From: Bacteroidia bacterium
GTDB lineage: Bacteria > Bacteroidota > Bacteroidia > Cytophagales > Flammeovirgaceae
Length of the DNA stretch: 58,125 nucleotides
NCBI GenBank assembly: GCA_030425505.1
Contig: JAUIAB010000019.1
Span: 1 to 58,125, forward strand
Direction of reading: 5' to 3'
Below the pieces are notes generated by a model. It did not search any database. It saw only the letters and a program-made list of their open reading frames with translations, and had not been told where the DNA came from. Position numbers and translations under genes: made by a program. Within the stretch, counting starts at the first letter, position 1. Each line of letters starts with the position of its first letter. Shown piece by piece: positions 26,170 to 37,000 of the stretch.

Positions 26170-27799
26170 TTTTATGAGGTAAATATATGGTAAAACTAGT
26201 TCCTTTTTTTAATTCACTTGTTACAGAAATTTTGCCACTATGTGCTTCTATCATGGTTTTAACATAACTTAACCCTAAGCCAAACCCTTTTACATCATGT
26301 ACATTGCCTGTAGATACTCTATAGAATTTGTCAAATATTTTATTTAACATTTCTTTAGGTATTCCTATTCCATTGTCAGATATTCTAATTTCTATACCAT
26401 GAGCCACATTGTTGGTTTGTATGATAATTTTTGGGTTTTGATCAGAGTATTTGTTTGCATTGTCCAATAGGTTAAGGATGATGCTTGTAATATGAACCAG
26501 ATCTCCTTCTATGGTATTTTTTTCTGCATTTAGTTTTTTTATTATTTTTCCATTTCTATTCTCTATCGCTAAAGAGAAATTTTTTATGCTTTCGTTTATT
26601 ATTTTATGAATGTTTATTTTGCTTATCTTGAGATTTATTTCTTCTTTTTCTAATTGAGCTATCTGGAGTACTCGTTCTACTTGCTGAGCCAACCTATTGT
26701 TTTCTTCTTTTATCATGTTGAGATATCGATTGCTGAGGGTTTCCAATTTTTTCACATCATCGTCCATTAGCGCATCACAAGCTAGCGCAACTGTTGAAAT
26801 TGGGGTTTTTAACTCATGAGTCATGTTACTGATGAAGTCATTGGTGATGTCAGATATTTTCTTTTGCTTTATGATGGTGCTTACAGAGTATACAGTGCTT
26901 AAGACTAATCCTGTGGTGAAAAGCAAGGATGCTAGCAGTACTACCCATATTTTTTGGAAGGCATATATGTCTTGGTTTGGAAAGTTGAGGTAGAGTGTGT
27001 TTCTGGAATCAAATATGTCAAGCGGAAATAGCCTGGCTTTGAACGAAGACTGTTTTAGTTTTTCAAGATCTATGCTTTTCCCTTTGCTCAAAAAGATAAA
27101 CTCTTCTTTTCCCAGTTGATTTTTTAGTATCCCAAAGTGGTATTTTGTCTTAATGCCTCTACTGAGAATTTCATTTTTTATGATGGAGTCTAGTAAGGAA
27201 AAGTTGAGTCGATCTTCTATTTCTTTTTTCTGACCTGCCAGAGCTAGTTCTTTTAGTATTTGCTCTACCATGTCTGTCTTCATTGCTAATCTTGCACCCA
27301 GATTTTTGCCTAAGCCTCTGTATCGAACGGTAGAATCTAATGGAATTGTATTGCTGTTAGTTATTAGTTCTCTGGTAATGTCTTTATCTAAACCTAGCTG
27401 GTTTATTTCTCTTTTCCTGGCGATTCCAGATTTGCTTATAGTTACCTGCTCTTCTACTTCGTAGGCATAGCCGTCTTTTGCTAGCTCAGCAGAGCTGAAA
27501 AATTGAGTGTTGGTAATTGTCTGCTTTTCTTTCCACTTTGCATTGCCAGCTGAATCGTATGCTATTTCAAAAAAGTCATTGGCATTAACGTTTTCATTTA
27601 TTTTTCTTTGAATTAGATGAAATGCTTCGTTTTTTTCAATTTTCTCAGCTATAGATGTTAACGCTTGGTTTACCTGTTGAATAAATTGCTTTTTTTGTAT
27701 GCCAATAGCTGTATTAACCCAATAGAACTCTACTAGTATCAGACCTAACATAGCTATTCCAGAAAAAATTGCTATGTTGGTTATCCGCTTTTTGCTCAT
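26153..27799 (-). CDS. Membrane sensor histidine kinase
   Basis: The 548-residue kinase has a first transmembrane helix near residues 8-28, a periplasmic sensing domain of about 250 residues with no family I recognise, and a second helix near residues 282-305 (VVLLASLLFTTGLVLSTVYS). The catalytic part has the phospho-His in FISNMTHELKTPISTVALAC, the N box NLLDNANKYS, and the G boxes ISDNGIGIP and GFGLGLSYVK. It is upstream of and overlaps the response regulator, forming a standard two-component operon. Confidence 0.94.
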   Translation of the reverse strand: MSKKRITNIAIFSGIAMLGLILVEFYWVNTAIGIQKKQFIQQVNQALTSIAEKIEKNEAFHLIQRKINENVNANDFFEIAYDSAGNAKWKEKQTITNTQFFSSAELAKDGYAYEVEEQVTISKSGIARKREINQLGLDKDITRELITNSNTIPLDSTVRYRGLGKNLGARLAMKTDMVEQILKELALAGQKKEIEDRLNFSLLDSIIKNEILSRGIKTKYHFGILKNQLGKEEFIFLSKGKSIDLEKLKQSSFKARLFPLDIFDSRNTLYLNFPNQDIYAFQKIWVVLLASLLFTTGLVLSTVYSVSTIIKQKKISDITNDFISNMTHELKTPISTVALACDALMDDDVKKLETLSNRYLNMIKEENNRLAQQVERVLQIAQLEKEEINLKISKINIHKIINESIKNFSLAIENRNGKIIKKLNAEKNTIEGDLVHITSIILNLLDNANKYSDQNPKIIIQTNNVAHGIEIRISDNGIGIPKEMLNKIFDKFYRVSTGNVHDVKGFGLGLSYVKTMIEAHSGKISVTSELKKGTSFTIYLPHKNGKQT

Positions 27800-27842
27800 T
27801 GCATTAAATTTTTTTACTACTTTAAACCAAACGTATTTTTAC

Positions 27843-29780
27843 TTAAAATTTTCCAGAAAGTATAGGAAAACGACACCAGGTTTTTGGATCCAAACTGTGA
27901 TTATCTAAATGAAAAGACAGGGCATATCTTTCTCTTTTCCATTGGTTTTTTCTCCATAACCTAAAAAACCGATCTACCCACTTTTGAAGTTCTTCATTGC
28001 TATATTTTGAATGGTTTACTTTGAGTTCTTCGTAGCACTCTGAAGGACTTTTTTTATCTCCGATAGCTAGTTTTTCGATATAATCTAATACTTCGTAAGG
28101 CATTAGGTCTTGCTCATCCTTTTGCTCTTTTTCCTTGGGACGAAGTTCAGCGGTTGGTTGCTGGCTATTAACTTTTGCTAAAATAGGAATTTTGATTCCC
28201 AGTATACCCTCTTTTTCCATTTTGACTAACCATTTTCGCAAGAAGGTTTTATTTATTCCTGCCAAAGGACTTAGGCATCCACTTGTATCTCCATCCATAG
28301 TTGCGTAGCCTACTGCAGCTTCCGATCGGTTACTTGTGGAAAGTAATAAAGCCCCTTTTATGTTTGCCAGCATCCATATACCTGGGGCTCTGACTCTTGC
28401 TTGTATATTTTGTAAAGCAATGTCATCTTTCTCCCAGGTTATTTCTCTACTGATTGTTTTTTCTATTGTTTTTTTATAAAACAAAAACGCTTCATTCACA
28501 TCTATAGTATGAAAAGATGCATTTATGAAGTTAGCTAAAGATTGAGCTGCCTCCAGAGTAGTATTTCCACTATTTTCTGTTGATTGATACACAGTTGTAA
28601 TTAACTGATGAATTATCTCCTTACTTGCTTTACAGTTTTCTATCTCTTGAATATGGCTTAACCTTTCCTTAAAACCATTTATTCCTATTTGCTCTATAGC
28701 ATATTCTATCATTAGATAACAGCATACCAATACAGTTGCTGAATCTACTCCCCCACTTAAAGAAATCACATAGCCTGATGCTTTACTTTTTCTTAAATAG
28801 TCGAATAATCCAAGTGCTTCTGCTCTTGCAAACTGCTCATCTCTACTTAATGTATTAATCTTTTTTTCTAGTTGGCCATTAGTAGTTTTTTCTCTTCTAT
28901 AAGTAATCTCAAAATTTGAATCTACACAATATAGCTTTTCTTGCGCAGGAGTACTTTCTCGCCGTATTTGTCTATGGTAGTTCAAGTCTACCTCCGCTTC
29001 TGTAACTTTCACATTATGGAAGGTTAGCATTTCACTTTCAGTGATCAAATTACCCGCCTGAGCTATCGTTACTCCTCCATCGTATATTATTCTGCCAGCT
29101 TCGTTGCCTAGTAAGTTCGCATATATATAAGCTGTCTTAAATGCTCTAGATCCTTCTACAACTATTTCTCTCCTTTTCAAATACTTATCGAAAGAAAAAT
29201 GGCTCGCACTTGGGTTTAATATTATATCTACACACTCTTGTGCAAGGTTTACCCCTACCCTATCTTGTACCCAAGCCTCTTCGCATATTTCAAGCCCAAT
29301 TCGAACCCCTGAAATATTGAAATAAAGGTCTCCAAAAGGAACTTCTGTTTCTTCAACCTTTATTTGCTCAATCTTCTTTTCTACCCAAGGCGTAAACCAC
29401 CTATTTTCGTAATGTACTCCATCTCTTGGCAAATGCTTTTTAGCAACTATTCCAAGAATTTGTTTATTTCCAACTACTGCTACCGAGTCATACACTTTAT
29501 TTTTGAAGTTTATAGGCAGCCCAAGTGTCACTAGGATGCCTTCCGTATAAAGAGCTATTTGTAATAGTATTTCCTCTGCCTTTTTTTGAACAAACGATGC
29601 CAGGAACATATCGTCACAACCGTAGCCTGTTATACACAACTCCGGCAGGCACAGTATGTTTATTTCTTTTTGCTTTGCTATTTCGATAGCTCTTAGAATG
29701 TTATTTTTATTACCTTCCCAATCTAGTGGGGTTTGATTTAATTCTGCACCACCTACTTTTATAAAGCTTTCTTTTTTCAT
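27843..29780 (-). CDS. nadE: Glutamine-dependent NAD+ synthetase
   Basis: NadE amidates nicotinic acid adenine dinucleotide to NAD+ using ammonia from glutamine. The first half is a nitrilase-type glutaminase with catalytic Glu in CLPELCITGYG, Lys in VAKKHLPRDGVHYENRW and Cys in GLEICEEAW. The second half is the synthetase with PP-loop SLSGGVDSATVLVC and the AELRP segment. I chose the ATG at 29780 (MKKESFIKVGGAELNQTPLD), giving 645 residues; the frame is open 17 codons further up, but that part (MIKMCTKQ) lies in a 78-nt element repeated upstream of xer. It stands alone downstream of that element. Confidence 0.95.
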   Translation of the reverse strand: MKKESFIKVGGAELNQTPLDWEGNKNNILRAIEIAKQKEINILCLPELCITGYGCDDMFLASFVQKKAEEILLQIALYTEGILVTLGLPINFKNKVYDSVAVVGNKQILGIVAKKHLPRDGVHYENRWFTPWVEKKIEQIKVEETEVPFGDLYFNISGVRIGLEICEEAWVQDRVGVNLAQECVDIILNPSASHFSFDKYLKRREIVVEGSRAFKTAYIYANLLGNEAGRIIYDGGVTIAQAGNLITESEMLTFHNVKVTEAEVDLNYHRQIRRESTPAQEKLYCVDSNFEITYRREKTTNGQLEKKINTLSRDEQFARAEALGLFDYLRKSKASGYVISLSGGVDSATVLVCCYLMIEYAIEQIGINGFKERLSHIQEIENCKASKEIIHQLITTVYQSTENSGNTTLEAAQSLANFINASFHTIDVNEAFLFYKKTIEKTISREITWEKDDIALQNIQARVRAPGIWMLANIKGALLLSTSNRSEAAVGYATMDGDTSGCLSPLAGINKTFLRKWLVKMEKEGILGIKIPILAKVNSQQPTAELRPKEKEQKDEQDLMPYEVLDYIEKLAIGDKKSPSECYEELKVNHSKYSNEELQKWVDRFFRLWRKNQWKRERYALSFHLDNHSLDPKTWCRFPILSGKF

Positions 29781-29800
29781 CTGTTTAAAATTTGTGATCC

Positions 29801-29878
29801 TCCTAGTTTGTTTGGTACACATCTTAATCATCCCTTCGTGTGTGCCTCAGTTTTAAATCAGACATGGTCTGTTTCATT
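29801..29878 (-). repeat. 78-nt structured element, copy A, before nadE
   Basis: On the minus strand, 78 bases starting AATGAAACAGACCATGTCTG and ending AAACTAGGA match the plus-strand element at 53192-53269 at 69 of 78 positions without gaps. The copy ends 20 bases before the nadE ATG. CAGAC-CAT-GTCTG can form a hairpin and ACACA...TGTGT a second. Both copies also keep a short open frame starting MKQT. It could be a 5'-UTR regulatory RNA, a promoter unit or a small mobile repeat. Confidence 0.8.
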
Positions 29879-30056
29879 TTTTTCATGCATCCTCAATACA
29901 AAATTGCCTATTTATATGGAATCCATAAGATAATTTTACGAGATACTTCAGTAATCATCTGATTATAAGCAATAAATTCCTTCTTTTAGGAAAGAGAATT
30001 CACGAAATCTGTATAATATAGAAATTATTTAAAATTTGATTTTATTGACACTAAAT

Positions 30057-30284
30057 ATGAATCCCAGAGTTAATATAAATTTGAGCACTAGTGAAGCTAT
30101 TGTTTTCTTTGATTTCCTAGCAAGGAATAATGAAAAAGATTCTTTGCCTATTTTCGAAGATAGTTCTGAAAGAACCGTACTCAATACGGTTGAGTGTATT
30201 CTTGAAAAAGAGTTAGCTGTTTTATTTGACCGAGATTATAAAAGAGTCGTACAAAAAGCTAGAGAAACTCTAAATAAAAGTTGA
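30057..30284 (+). CDS. Small hypothetical protein
   Basis: The ATG at 30057 (MNPRVNINLSTSEAIVFFDF) gives 75 residues; a possible upstream start adds only seven residues. The sequence has a beta-then-helix start, then an acidic centre (SLPIFEDSSE) and a helix (TVLNTVECILEKELAVLF) with a basic tail. I do not recognise a family. It is divergent from nadE and lies before the speE gene, with 133 noncoding bases between. Coding appearance is reasonable, but the small size leaves some doubt. Confidence 0.55.
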   Translation: MNPRVNINLSTSEAIVFFDFLARNNEKDSLPIFEDSSERTVLNTVECILEKELAVLFDRDYKRVVQKARETLNKS

Positions 30285-30417
30285 ATATTTACATAAAAAA
30301 ATGGGGGAGTTTCAATAGATCATCAAATGCACCAACAGCTACTATGCTATAAACTCTGTCTAGGTATTTTGGATAAAATAAAAGGAAGGTATTTGTTTAA
30401 TCTTATTTCATTTTTGA

Positions 30418-32007
30418 GTGGCTCGCTTTTTTAATCAGTCAAATATTTTAAAGATCGCACTTTTTGCGACTGGGCTATCCGGAATTGTTGCTGAGTATGT
30501 TTTATCTACATTGGCAACTTACTTTTTGGGTAATGCTGTTGTCCAATGGACTTTAGTTTTATCTACTATGCTTTTCTCTATGGGTTTGGGAAGCAGGCTA
30601 AGCAAGTTCATTGGAGACCACTTATTAGAGAAGTTTGTGGTTATAGAATTTTTACTCTCTTTTTTAGTTTCATTTTGTGCTTGCGCTACTTATTTAGTGT
30701 CTTCTTTTTCTAGCTTTAACGATAGTCTATGGATTTTCAGCTTCAACCCAACAGCTATCATAATTTATGCTTTAAGTGTTCTAGTAGGCCTTTTAATAGG
30801 TCTTGAAATTCCTTTAGTCGCCCGCCTGAACCAGCATTTTGAAGAATTGAAAGTTAATATTTCTTCTGTCATGGAGAAGGATTATTACGGAAGTTTATTG
30901 GGTGGTATTTTCTTTGCTTTTGTAGGTCTACCCTTTTTAGGACTTACTTATACTCCATTTGTTCTTGGTGGAGTGAATTTCATTGTAGCTATTATTCTTT
31001 TGTTTGCTCTCAAAAATTCTATTTCTATTAGCTGGTTTAGAAGACTTAACTTTTCTGCGGTATTTCTATTCCTATTAATTTCAACTGGAGGTCTCTTTGC
31101 TAATAAAATCATTAATTACGGTGAACAAAAGCGGTATTTGGACAGAGTAGTTTTTCAAAAACAAACTGCTTATCAACGCTTAGTTGTTACCCGATGGAAA
31201 GATGATTTTTGGTTTTACATTAATGGAAATTTGCAGTTAAGCACTTTGGATGAAGAGCTATATCACGAACCTTTAGTTCATCCTGCTATGTTGCTGCACC
31301 CTTTTCCACAAAAAGTTCTTGTTTTAGGGGGTGGTGATGGTTGTGCAGTCAGAGAAATTGTTAAATATAATTCTGTAGATGAAGTAGTCTTAGTCGACCT
31401 GGACTCTGAAGTCACACAACTTGCCAAAGACAACCCAATCTTTCTTTCTTTAAACGATTCTTCTCTTTGGAACACTAAGGTAAAAGTAGTCAATGAAGAT
31501 GCCTTTTCTTTTGTAAATAACTCTAATTTGTTTTTTGATGTGATTATAATGGATTTTCCTGACCCCAAATCTATTGATTTAGGAAGGCTTTATTCCTATG
31601 AGTTTTATAGCTTATGCAATAAGCACTTACGACCTAATGGTTTAGTAGTAACTCAAGCTGGAAGCCCTTATTTTGCTACTAACGCATTTTTATGCATTGA
31701 CAAAACCTTAACATCTGTAGGGTTTAGTACTCTTCCTTTACATAACCAGGTTCTTACTCTGGGAGAATGGGGATGGATAGTAGGATCTAAAGAAAAGGTT
31801 AGTACTGAAGCTTTAAGGAAACGACTTTGCTCTATTAATATTCCAAATGATTTACCCACTACTTGGCTAAATGAAGATGCTTTTTACTTAATTTCTTCTT
31901 TTGGAAAGAATGTTTCTTTCTCTGATTCTACAAAAATAGATGTGAATTATATCCATAAACCTGTTTTGGTTGATTATTACAGGAAAGGAAACTGGGAGCT
32001 TTATTGA
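30418..32007 (+). CDS. speE: Membrane-anchored polyamine aminopropyltransferase (spermidine synthase-like)
   Basis: The 529-residue protein has about seven N-terminal transmembrane helices (residues 10 to about 220) fused to a spermidine-synthase fold. The synthase motifs are VLVLGGGDGCAVREIVKY (decarboxylated-SAM site), EVVLVDLDSEVTQLAKD, and VIIMDFPDPKSIDLGRLYS with the catalytic Asp. It would transfer aminopropyl groups to putrescine or a related amine at the membrane. The start is GTG at 30418: the codon before it is an in-frame TGA and no ATG occurs until residue 51, inside the second helix. The nearby J-domain and PspA genes suggest an envelope-stress role. Confidence 0.88.
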   Translation: MARFFNQSNILKIALFATGLSGIVAEYVLSTLATYFLGNAVVQWTLVLSTMLFSMGLGSRLSKFIGDHLLEKFVVIEFLLSFLVSFCACATYLVSSFSSFNDSLWIFSFNPTAIIIYALSVLVGLLIGLEIPLVARLNQHFEELKVNISSVMEKDYYGSLLGGIFFAFVGLPFLGLTYTPFVLGGVNFIVAIILLFALKNSISISWFRRLNFSAVFLFLLISTGGLFANKIINYGEQKRYLDRVVFQKQTAYQRLVVTRWKDDFWFYINGNLQLSTLDEELYHEPLVHPAMLLHPFPQKVLVLGGGDGCAVREIVKYNSVDEVVLVDLDSEVTQLAKDNPIFLSLNDSSLWNTKVKVVNEDAFSFVNNSNLFFDVIIMDFPDPKSIDLGRLYSYEFYSLCNKHLRPNGLVVTQAGSPYFATNAFLCIDKTLTSVGFSTLPLHNQVLTLGEWGWIVGSKEKVSTEALRKRLCSINIPNDLPTTWLNEDAFYLISSFGKNVSFSDSTKIDVNYIHKPVLVDYYRKGNWELY

Positions 32008-32080
32008 TAACCTTTCCCTCTTACGTATTCCACTATGTTTTTAAGCACTCTCTTATCCATTTTTAACTATTTTTGTCTTT

Positions 32081-32449
32081 ATGATTGATCGATTGAAAGG
32101 CATTTTAAAGTCAGAGCTTAATCACCTTCTTGAAAATGGCTTGAATTTAGACGATTTCTTTAATAAAAAGGATTACGATTTTGAAGAAGAATCTACTTCT
32201 TTTTCTGGCGATAGTTCTGAAGGGTTTTCAGCTAATCAAAATACTACATATCCAGACGCGAAGTATTATGAGGCATTAGAAATCCCTTACGGATCTTCGC
32301 TTGATGTAATCAAAACCAATTATAGAAAGTTAATTAAAGTCTATCACCCCGACCTGTATGTTAGCAATGAAGAAAACTATAAAATCGCTGTTGCCGTTAC
32401 TAAAAAAATCAATGAAGCCTATCAGTTTTTGAAGGAAAAGCACAAATAG
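32081..32449 (+). CDS. Small J-domain (DnaJ-like) co-chaperone
   Basis: The 122-residue protein has an acidic, Ser-rich N-terminus and a C-terminal J domain: YYEALEIPYGSSLDVIKTNY, RKLIKVYHPDLY with the invariant HPD, then a final helix INEAYQFLKEKHK. The J domain stimulates a Hsp70 ATPase. The N-terminal 60 residues, with two short helices, probably choose the client. Its position between membrane SpeE and PspA suggests it helps remodel PspA assemblies or membrane proteins; this is inference. Confidence 0.88.
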   Translation: MIDRLKGILKSELNHLLENGLNLDDFFNKKDYDFEEESTSFSGDSSEGFSANQNTTYPDAKYYEALEIPYGSSLDVIKTNYRKLIKVYHPDLYVSNEENYKIAVAVTKKINEAYQFLKEKHK

Positions 32450-32623
32450 GAGAACTTTAAGTTTTTTAAACTTTGAACTTTCCTTTTTCAAACACTTTTT
32501 TGAGAAGTATTCTTTAGATTTGAGGTTTAAACTTATTGGATCATACTATATTAGGTTTACTTGATGTTATTGCTCAATTTTGTAATCTAGTCTAGGTTTC
32601 TTTTTTATTTTAATTTTAGATAT

Positions 32624-33514
32624 ATGTTTGGTTGGTTAAGACGATTGTTTGGTATTGCAAAAGCAGAGGCAAATTCAGCTTTAGACAAAATGGAAGACCC
32701 TGTTAAAATGACAGAACAAGGCATTAAGGATTTGAAAGAGGATTTGAGAAAGAGTCTTCAAAGCCTTGCCGAAGTAAAATCAATGACGATTAAAGCCCGA
32801 CGAGAGCTAGAGGTTACCAAAAAGACCGCTACTGATTATGAAAATAAAGCAATTCTTTTATTGCAAAAAGCTCAATCTGGTGAGCTTGAATCTTCTGAAG
32901 CAGATAGGCTTGCCAGCCAGGCACTAGGTAAAAAAGAACAGTTACTTAGTAGAGTTACCACCCAAGAGAAGAATGTTAACCAATACGAACAAATGACTTC
33001 TAAAATGGAAGTTAATGTTCAGACTCTTAAGTCTCAAATTTCTGAATGGGAAAATGAGTTGAAGACGCTAAAAGCAAGAGCTACAGTTAGTAAAGCTTCT
33101 CAAAAGGTTAATAAGCAAATGGCTAGAGTTGACTCAAATGATACATTAGCAAGACTTGAGCGAATGAAAGAGAAAGTTGCTGAACAGGAAGCTTTAGCAG
33201 AATCATATGCAGAAGTTGCAGATATGGATAAATCTGTAGATGATGAGATTGATCAGGCTCTTGGAGAAAGTGCATCATCAGACTCTTTATCGCAGCTAAA
33301 AGCCAAGATGGCTGAACAGCAGGCATTGAAAGAAAATAATAGTACTGAAAAATCAGAACCTAGTAATAATGGAGAAGAAAGTAGCACTACTAAAGTCGAA
33401 CAGCCTTCTAGCGAGCTAGATAAGCTAAAAGCACAATTAAAAAATGTAAATAACTCTTCTTCGAGCAAAGCTTCTGAAAGTTCATCCTCATCTGAGGAGA
33501 AGACAAGCGAATAA
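32624..33514 (+). CDS. pspA: PspA/IM30 family membrane-remodelling protein
   Basis: The 296-residue protein begins MFGWLRRLFGIAKAEANSAL, an amphipathic helix plus the first PspA helix, followed by PVKMTEQGIKDLKEDLRKSL and long coiled coils typical of ESCRT-III-like PspA/Vipp1 proteins, which stabilise stressed membranes. The last 60-70 residues are Ser/Glu-rich and probably disordered, longer than in E. coli PspA. A candidate promoter, TTG at 32570 and TAGGTTTC at 32593 with a 20-base spacer, lies before the gene. It is in the same direction as speE and the J-domain gene. Confidence 0.92.
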   Translation: MFGWLRRLFGIAKAEANSALDKMEDPVKMTEQGIKDLKEDLRKSLQSLAEVKSMTIKARRELEVTKKTATDYENKAILLLQKAQSGELESSEADRLASQALGKKEQLLSRVTTQEKNVNQYEQMTSKMEVNVQTLKSQISEWENELKTLKARATVSKASQKVNKQMARVDSNDTLARLERMKEKVAEQEALAESYAEVADMDKSVDDEIDQALGESASSDSLSQLKAKMAEQQALKENNSTEKSEPSNNGEESSTTKVEQPSSELDKLKAQLKNVNNSSSSKASESSSSSEEKTSE

Positions 33515-33850
33515 TAGTTGAGGCTTTTTTGATAAAAAAATGTCAGACTATATCTAAAGGAAAAAAGCAGTCAAATAGGCTTTTTTAATGCATATAGAAG
33601 ATCCTTTTAACCTATTTCTTAACAATATTCAGAATTACCGGGTTGATTTGAGTAGTTTATCTAAAGGTGTATTATGTATCTATAAGTTTTTTGCAAAAAG
33701 GGACATTCAGAAGTAACAGGATTAGTTATTAAGAAATACTCAAAATAGGACAATATAAAATAAAAACACTTTAATGAGCTTTGTTTTAAGCATGATTATA
33801 TTCTGAAAATGATTTATAAACTTGTTTTTAGGAAGTATAAGAACTGAAAT

Positions 33851-33891
33851 ACCCCGTTTTTTGCCAATATTGGTGATTTTCGGGGTGTTTT
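33851..33891 (+). terminator. Terminator-like hairpin
   Basis: ACCCCG (33851-33856) pairs with CGGGGT (33881-33886) and is followed by GTTTTC; the loop contains the self-complementary CCAATATTGG. It is a plausible rho-independent terminator or attenuator on the plus strand, but only 6 bp long. Confidence 0.45.
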
Positions 33892-33964
33892 CTTTCTTTA
33901 GGATACTGCTTTAAACGCTGAATATCAAATATTTATACTACCTCTGAATATCCCTAAAAAAAAT

Positions 33965-34004
33965 CCCTCCTAAATTTTAATGGTTTTAGGAGGGCTTTTT
34001 TTTT
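33965..34004. terminator. Strong bidirectional intrinsic terminator
   Basis: CCCTCCTAAA (33965-33974) and TTTAGGAGGG (33985-33994) form a perfect 10-bp stem. Nine T follow on the plus strand (33996-34004), and a run of A before the stem gives a T-run on the minus strand. It can end rightward transcripts from the psp genes and the leftward T9SS cargo gene, whose stop is at 34025. Confidence 0.85.
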
Positions 34005-34024
34005 ACAAAGAACTTAACTTCTGC

Positions 34025-37000
34025 TTACTCAACAACTATTTTCTCAACAAAAGATTCATGACCAGCTTCAATTATCACCATATACACTCCAGGATTAATC
34101 TTACCAAAGATTTCTATCTCTCCTAATTTATTCTCAAAAGAAATGTTGCTTGTATAAGTTTCCTTTCCAGATAAATCGGTGATAGTAACTTGTGCTTCCC
34201 TAAACTTCAACTTATCTGGCAACTCTATGTTTAGCCTATTTCCTGTAAATGGATTGGGATATACTTTTAGTTTTTCGCTTGTAACCAAATTACTCTTTCT
34301 AAACCCAAAGTTAAAACCGTTATTTACGTCTATGAAAACAGGCCTCTTTGCTTGAAAAACTCTTGTTCTACTAGACTGAACTTGGCTTCTGCCTAATGTC
34401 AATATTTTAAAATAATTCCCTTGATTAAGAGAAAACCCTCTATTGTTTTTCTTTACAAAAGTTATTGTATCTCCTTGACTATAATTAACTTCTCCATCTT
34501 CCATTGGTCTAATTTCGTATATTAACTCATTATTATTACCTGCAGAGTCGCATGAATACAAACTATATTTTACCTCATTTCTACTTTCATCTTTCCAGCT
34601 TATTCGAACATCATTATTTTCTAATACTGTAGCCTCGATATTAGAAGGCGAAAGTGGTTTTGTGATACTACATGAATACGCATCTAAATCAGAGTTGTAT
34701 TCAAGGTCTTCTCTAGCAATATTATACGGTTTTATTAAGTAATGTACATAGTTATTATCTAACTTATATTCATCATAGTATGTGAACTGGTTAGGCTCTA
34801 AATCTGCAATTAGATGAAACCCATCCATGCTATTATCTCTGTTAGCTGTTACTTTTCTATACAGCTTAAAACCATCCACTCTGTTTTCAATAGGATTTAA
34901 AAAATCAGGCTCCCACACAAGAACTGCATGTTTTTCTCCCGTCTGAAGTATTCTAAAATCTTGTGGCATTAGTGGTGCTCTTTTAATTTGAATATATTCT
35001 GTACATACATACCTTGATTGACCCTTGCTTCCGGCTTTGTAACGCACCCTATAGTTATATCTCTTCCCAGAAAGTACATTCTCATCTACATATTGACCTA
35101 TCTCTGCTCTCAATGTAGCTAGTGGTGTATAACCATTTACACCTTCTTCTGACCTCTCTACCTCTACTACCCTTGGTCGATCTCCTGCATTATCCTGATT
35201 CTCCTGCCATGGTATTATTATACTATTTTCTCCCTCTTGATAAGGGATTACCTGTTTTGGAGGGTGGTATGATCTTTCTACCATTCTTCCTAAATACTTC
35301 CCACTCAATCTAAACCACAGATGATGCTCTGTATTATGTCCTGCTCCACGTATTGCATTCCCCCACTCACTATCCCCTCGCCACTTCCATGGCTTATTGC
35401 TTTCTATAATTACTGGGCTTATCGATAAGTAGTATTTACCAGGCTGTAAGTGTATATCCTCATCTTCTAAATAAAATGTGAAATTACCATTTCTAAAACT
35501 CACTTCGCTAGCATCTATATCGTATGTCCTGCTGAAGCTATATTCTCCTTGATCAACTCTTGGTTGATATCCTTGTCCTGCTACTAGCTCATAGTAGATG
35601 CTATCTGCTTCTACTATGCTTATTCTAACTCTTTCCATTTGCGATAATCTCCCCTCATAACTTCCCTTTACCATCACTTTCTCTACATCCCAACCTTGCC
35701 CTTTAGGCACTCTAAATTCATCTTTATAACTCTGTATATCCTGACTTGGTGGCTCCAATAGTCTATTTTCTGAAGATTTGTAATATTGCTTTCCAGCTAC
35801 ACTTTGGTCATATAATACTTCGTCAATCCTATCTCCTCTTCTACCTGTCACCATTATTTTTAATAGTCCCTCCTCATACGTTTCTTCTCCTTCTTTATGC
35901 AATTCTATATTCACAAAATTAGCTCCTGATCTTCTTGGATCTATCGTCAGTATATTTTCATCTAAGCTTACACCTGCCACTTCTTCATCACTCTGACTTG
36001 TAAGCCTAAAATTATATTCTTCTTCAAAACTAACATATGAGCTTAAGTCTATCTCAAGGTTATTATCTACAGCTGCTACTTGGATGGTACCCAAATCTCT
36101 TTTTAGTCGAGTTGGCATAGCCTGTAGTCCTGCATAACCAGTGAATATCCCATTACCATACGTAGCTATAGCCATCAGTCCATCGCTGGGTCGAGAGACT
36201 ATTCTGTTTATTGCACTACAACCTATTGTCTCTACTGCTTCTCTTCTCCATGTTATACTTCCTTTAGTTTTACCTCCATTTAATAATGGTATATCATTAG
36301 TAGAAAACAAGCCATGGGATGTGCCAAGAAATATTCTATAGTACTCAGGTCTACTATCCATTCTATGAATGGTAAGCCACCTGGCAGATATGGAAGTTTC
36401 ATCTAGGTTTGCTGTTATTTTTCTCCATCTTTGTCCTCCATCTTTACTGTAAAAAATATCTGAGTCACTTCCTTTGCCTGCATATACTGCAAATATTCTA
36501 TTCGCATCTAGTGGGTCTACCGTTATGCAACTCATTGAACCTTCTGTCGCACCTTCTGGAACAGATACTTCTTCGATACTTGCCCTTCTACTTGTGGCGT
36601 TGGTATATCGATATATTTTAGCATCTCTTCCCTTCGTAGCAGCGTATAATATATATGCGGGCTCTGTAGAAATAGCAAGTGTATATAACTCTCCTTCTGG
36701 TATATCTGGTAAACTTGTTACCCTGTCCTCATCATTGATATCAGGATAGTACCGTACTGAGTTTCCATCCTTGATTATGAAGAATTTGCCATTTGTACCT
36801 GGTAAAAAAACCGCTGCCATTCCTGACTTATTATCAAATCCATTACCGTTTGTAGAGATACCATAATCATGTTCTCTTTCTCTCTCTCCTTCATCAATTA
36901 TTTTGACATTGAAATAGTTTTTTTGGTGACTTGTTATTAACCTTGAGCCACTGGCATTAAACACACAGTGCATACCATCATTATTTCCTGTATTGACCCA

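Larger units (their letters stand above)
33515..34024. other. Noncoding region with two hairpins
   Basis: This 510-base gap lies between pspA and the convergent T9SS gene. No frame of coding character is visible. It holds a weak A/T hairpin (AAAAAGC...GCTTTTT) soon after pspA and the two stronger stem-loops listed separately. The rest, about 33600-33840, is AT-rich with nothing recognisable. Confidence 0.5.

Noticed and set aside
29781..29831. Upstream start of nadE (MIKMC...)
   Set aside because: Those codons belong to the 78-nt repeated element; the conserved N-terminus of the glutaminase domain fits the ATG at 29780.
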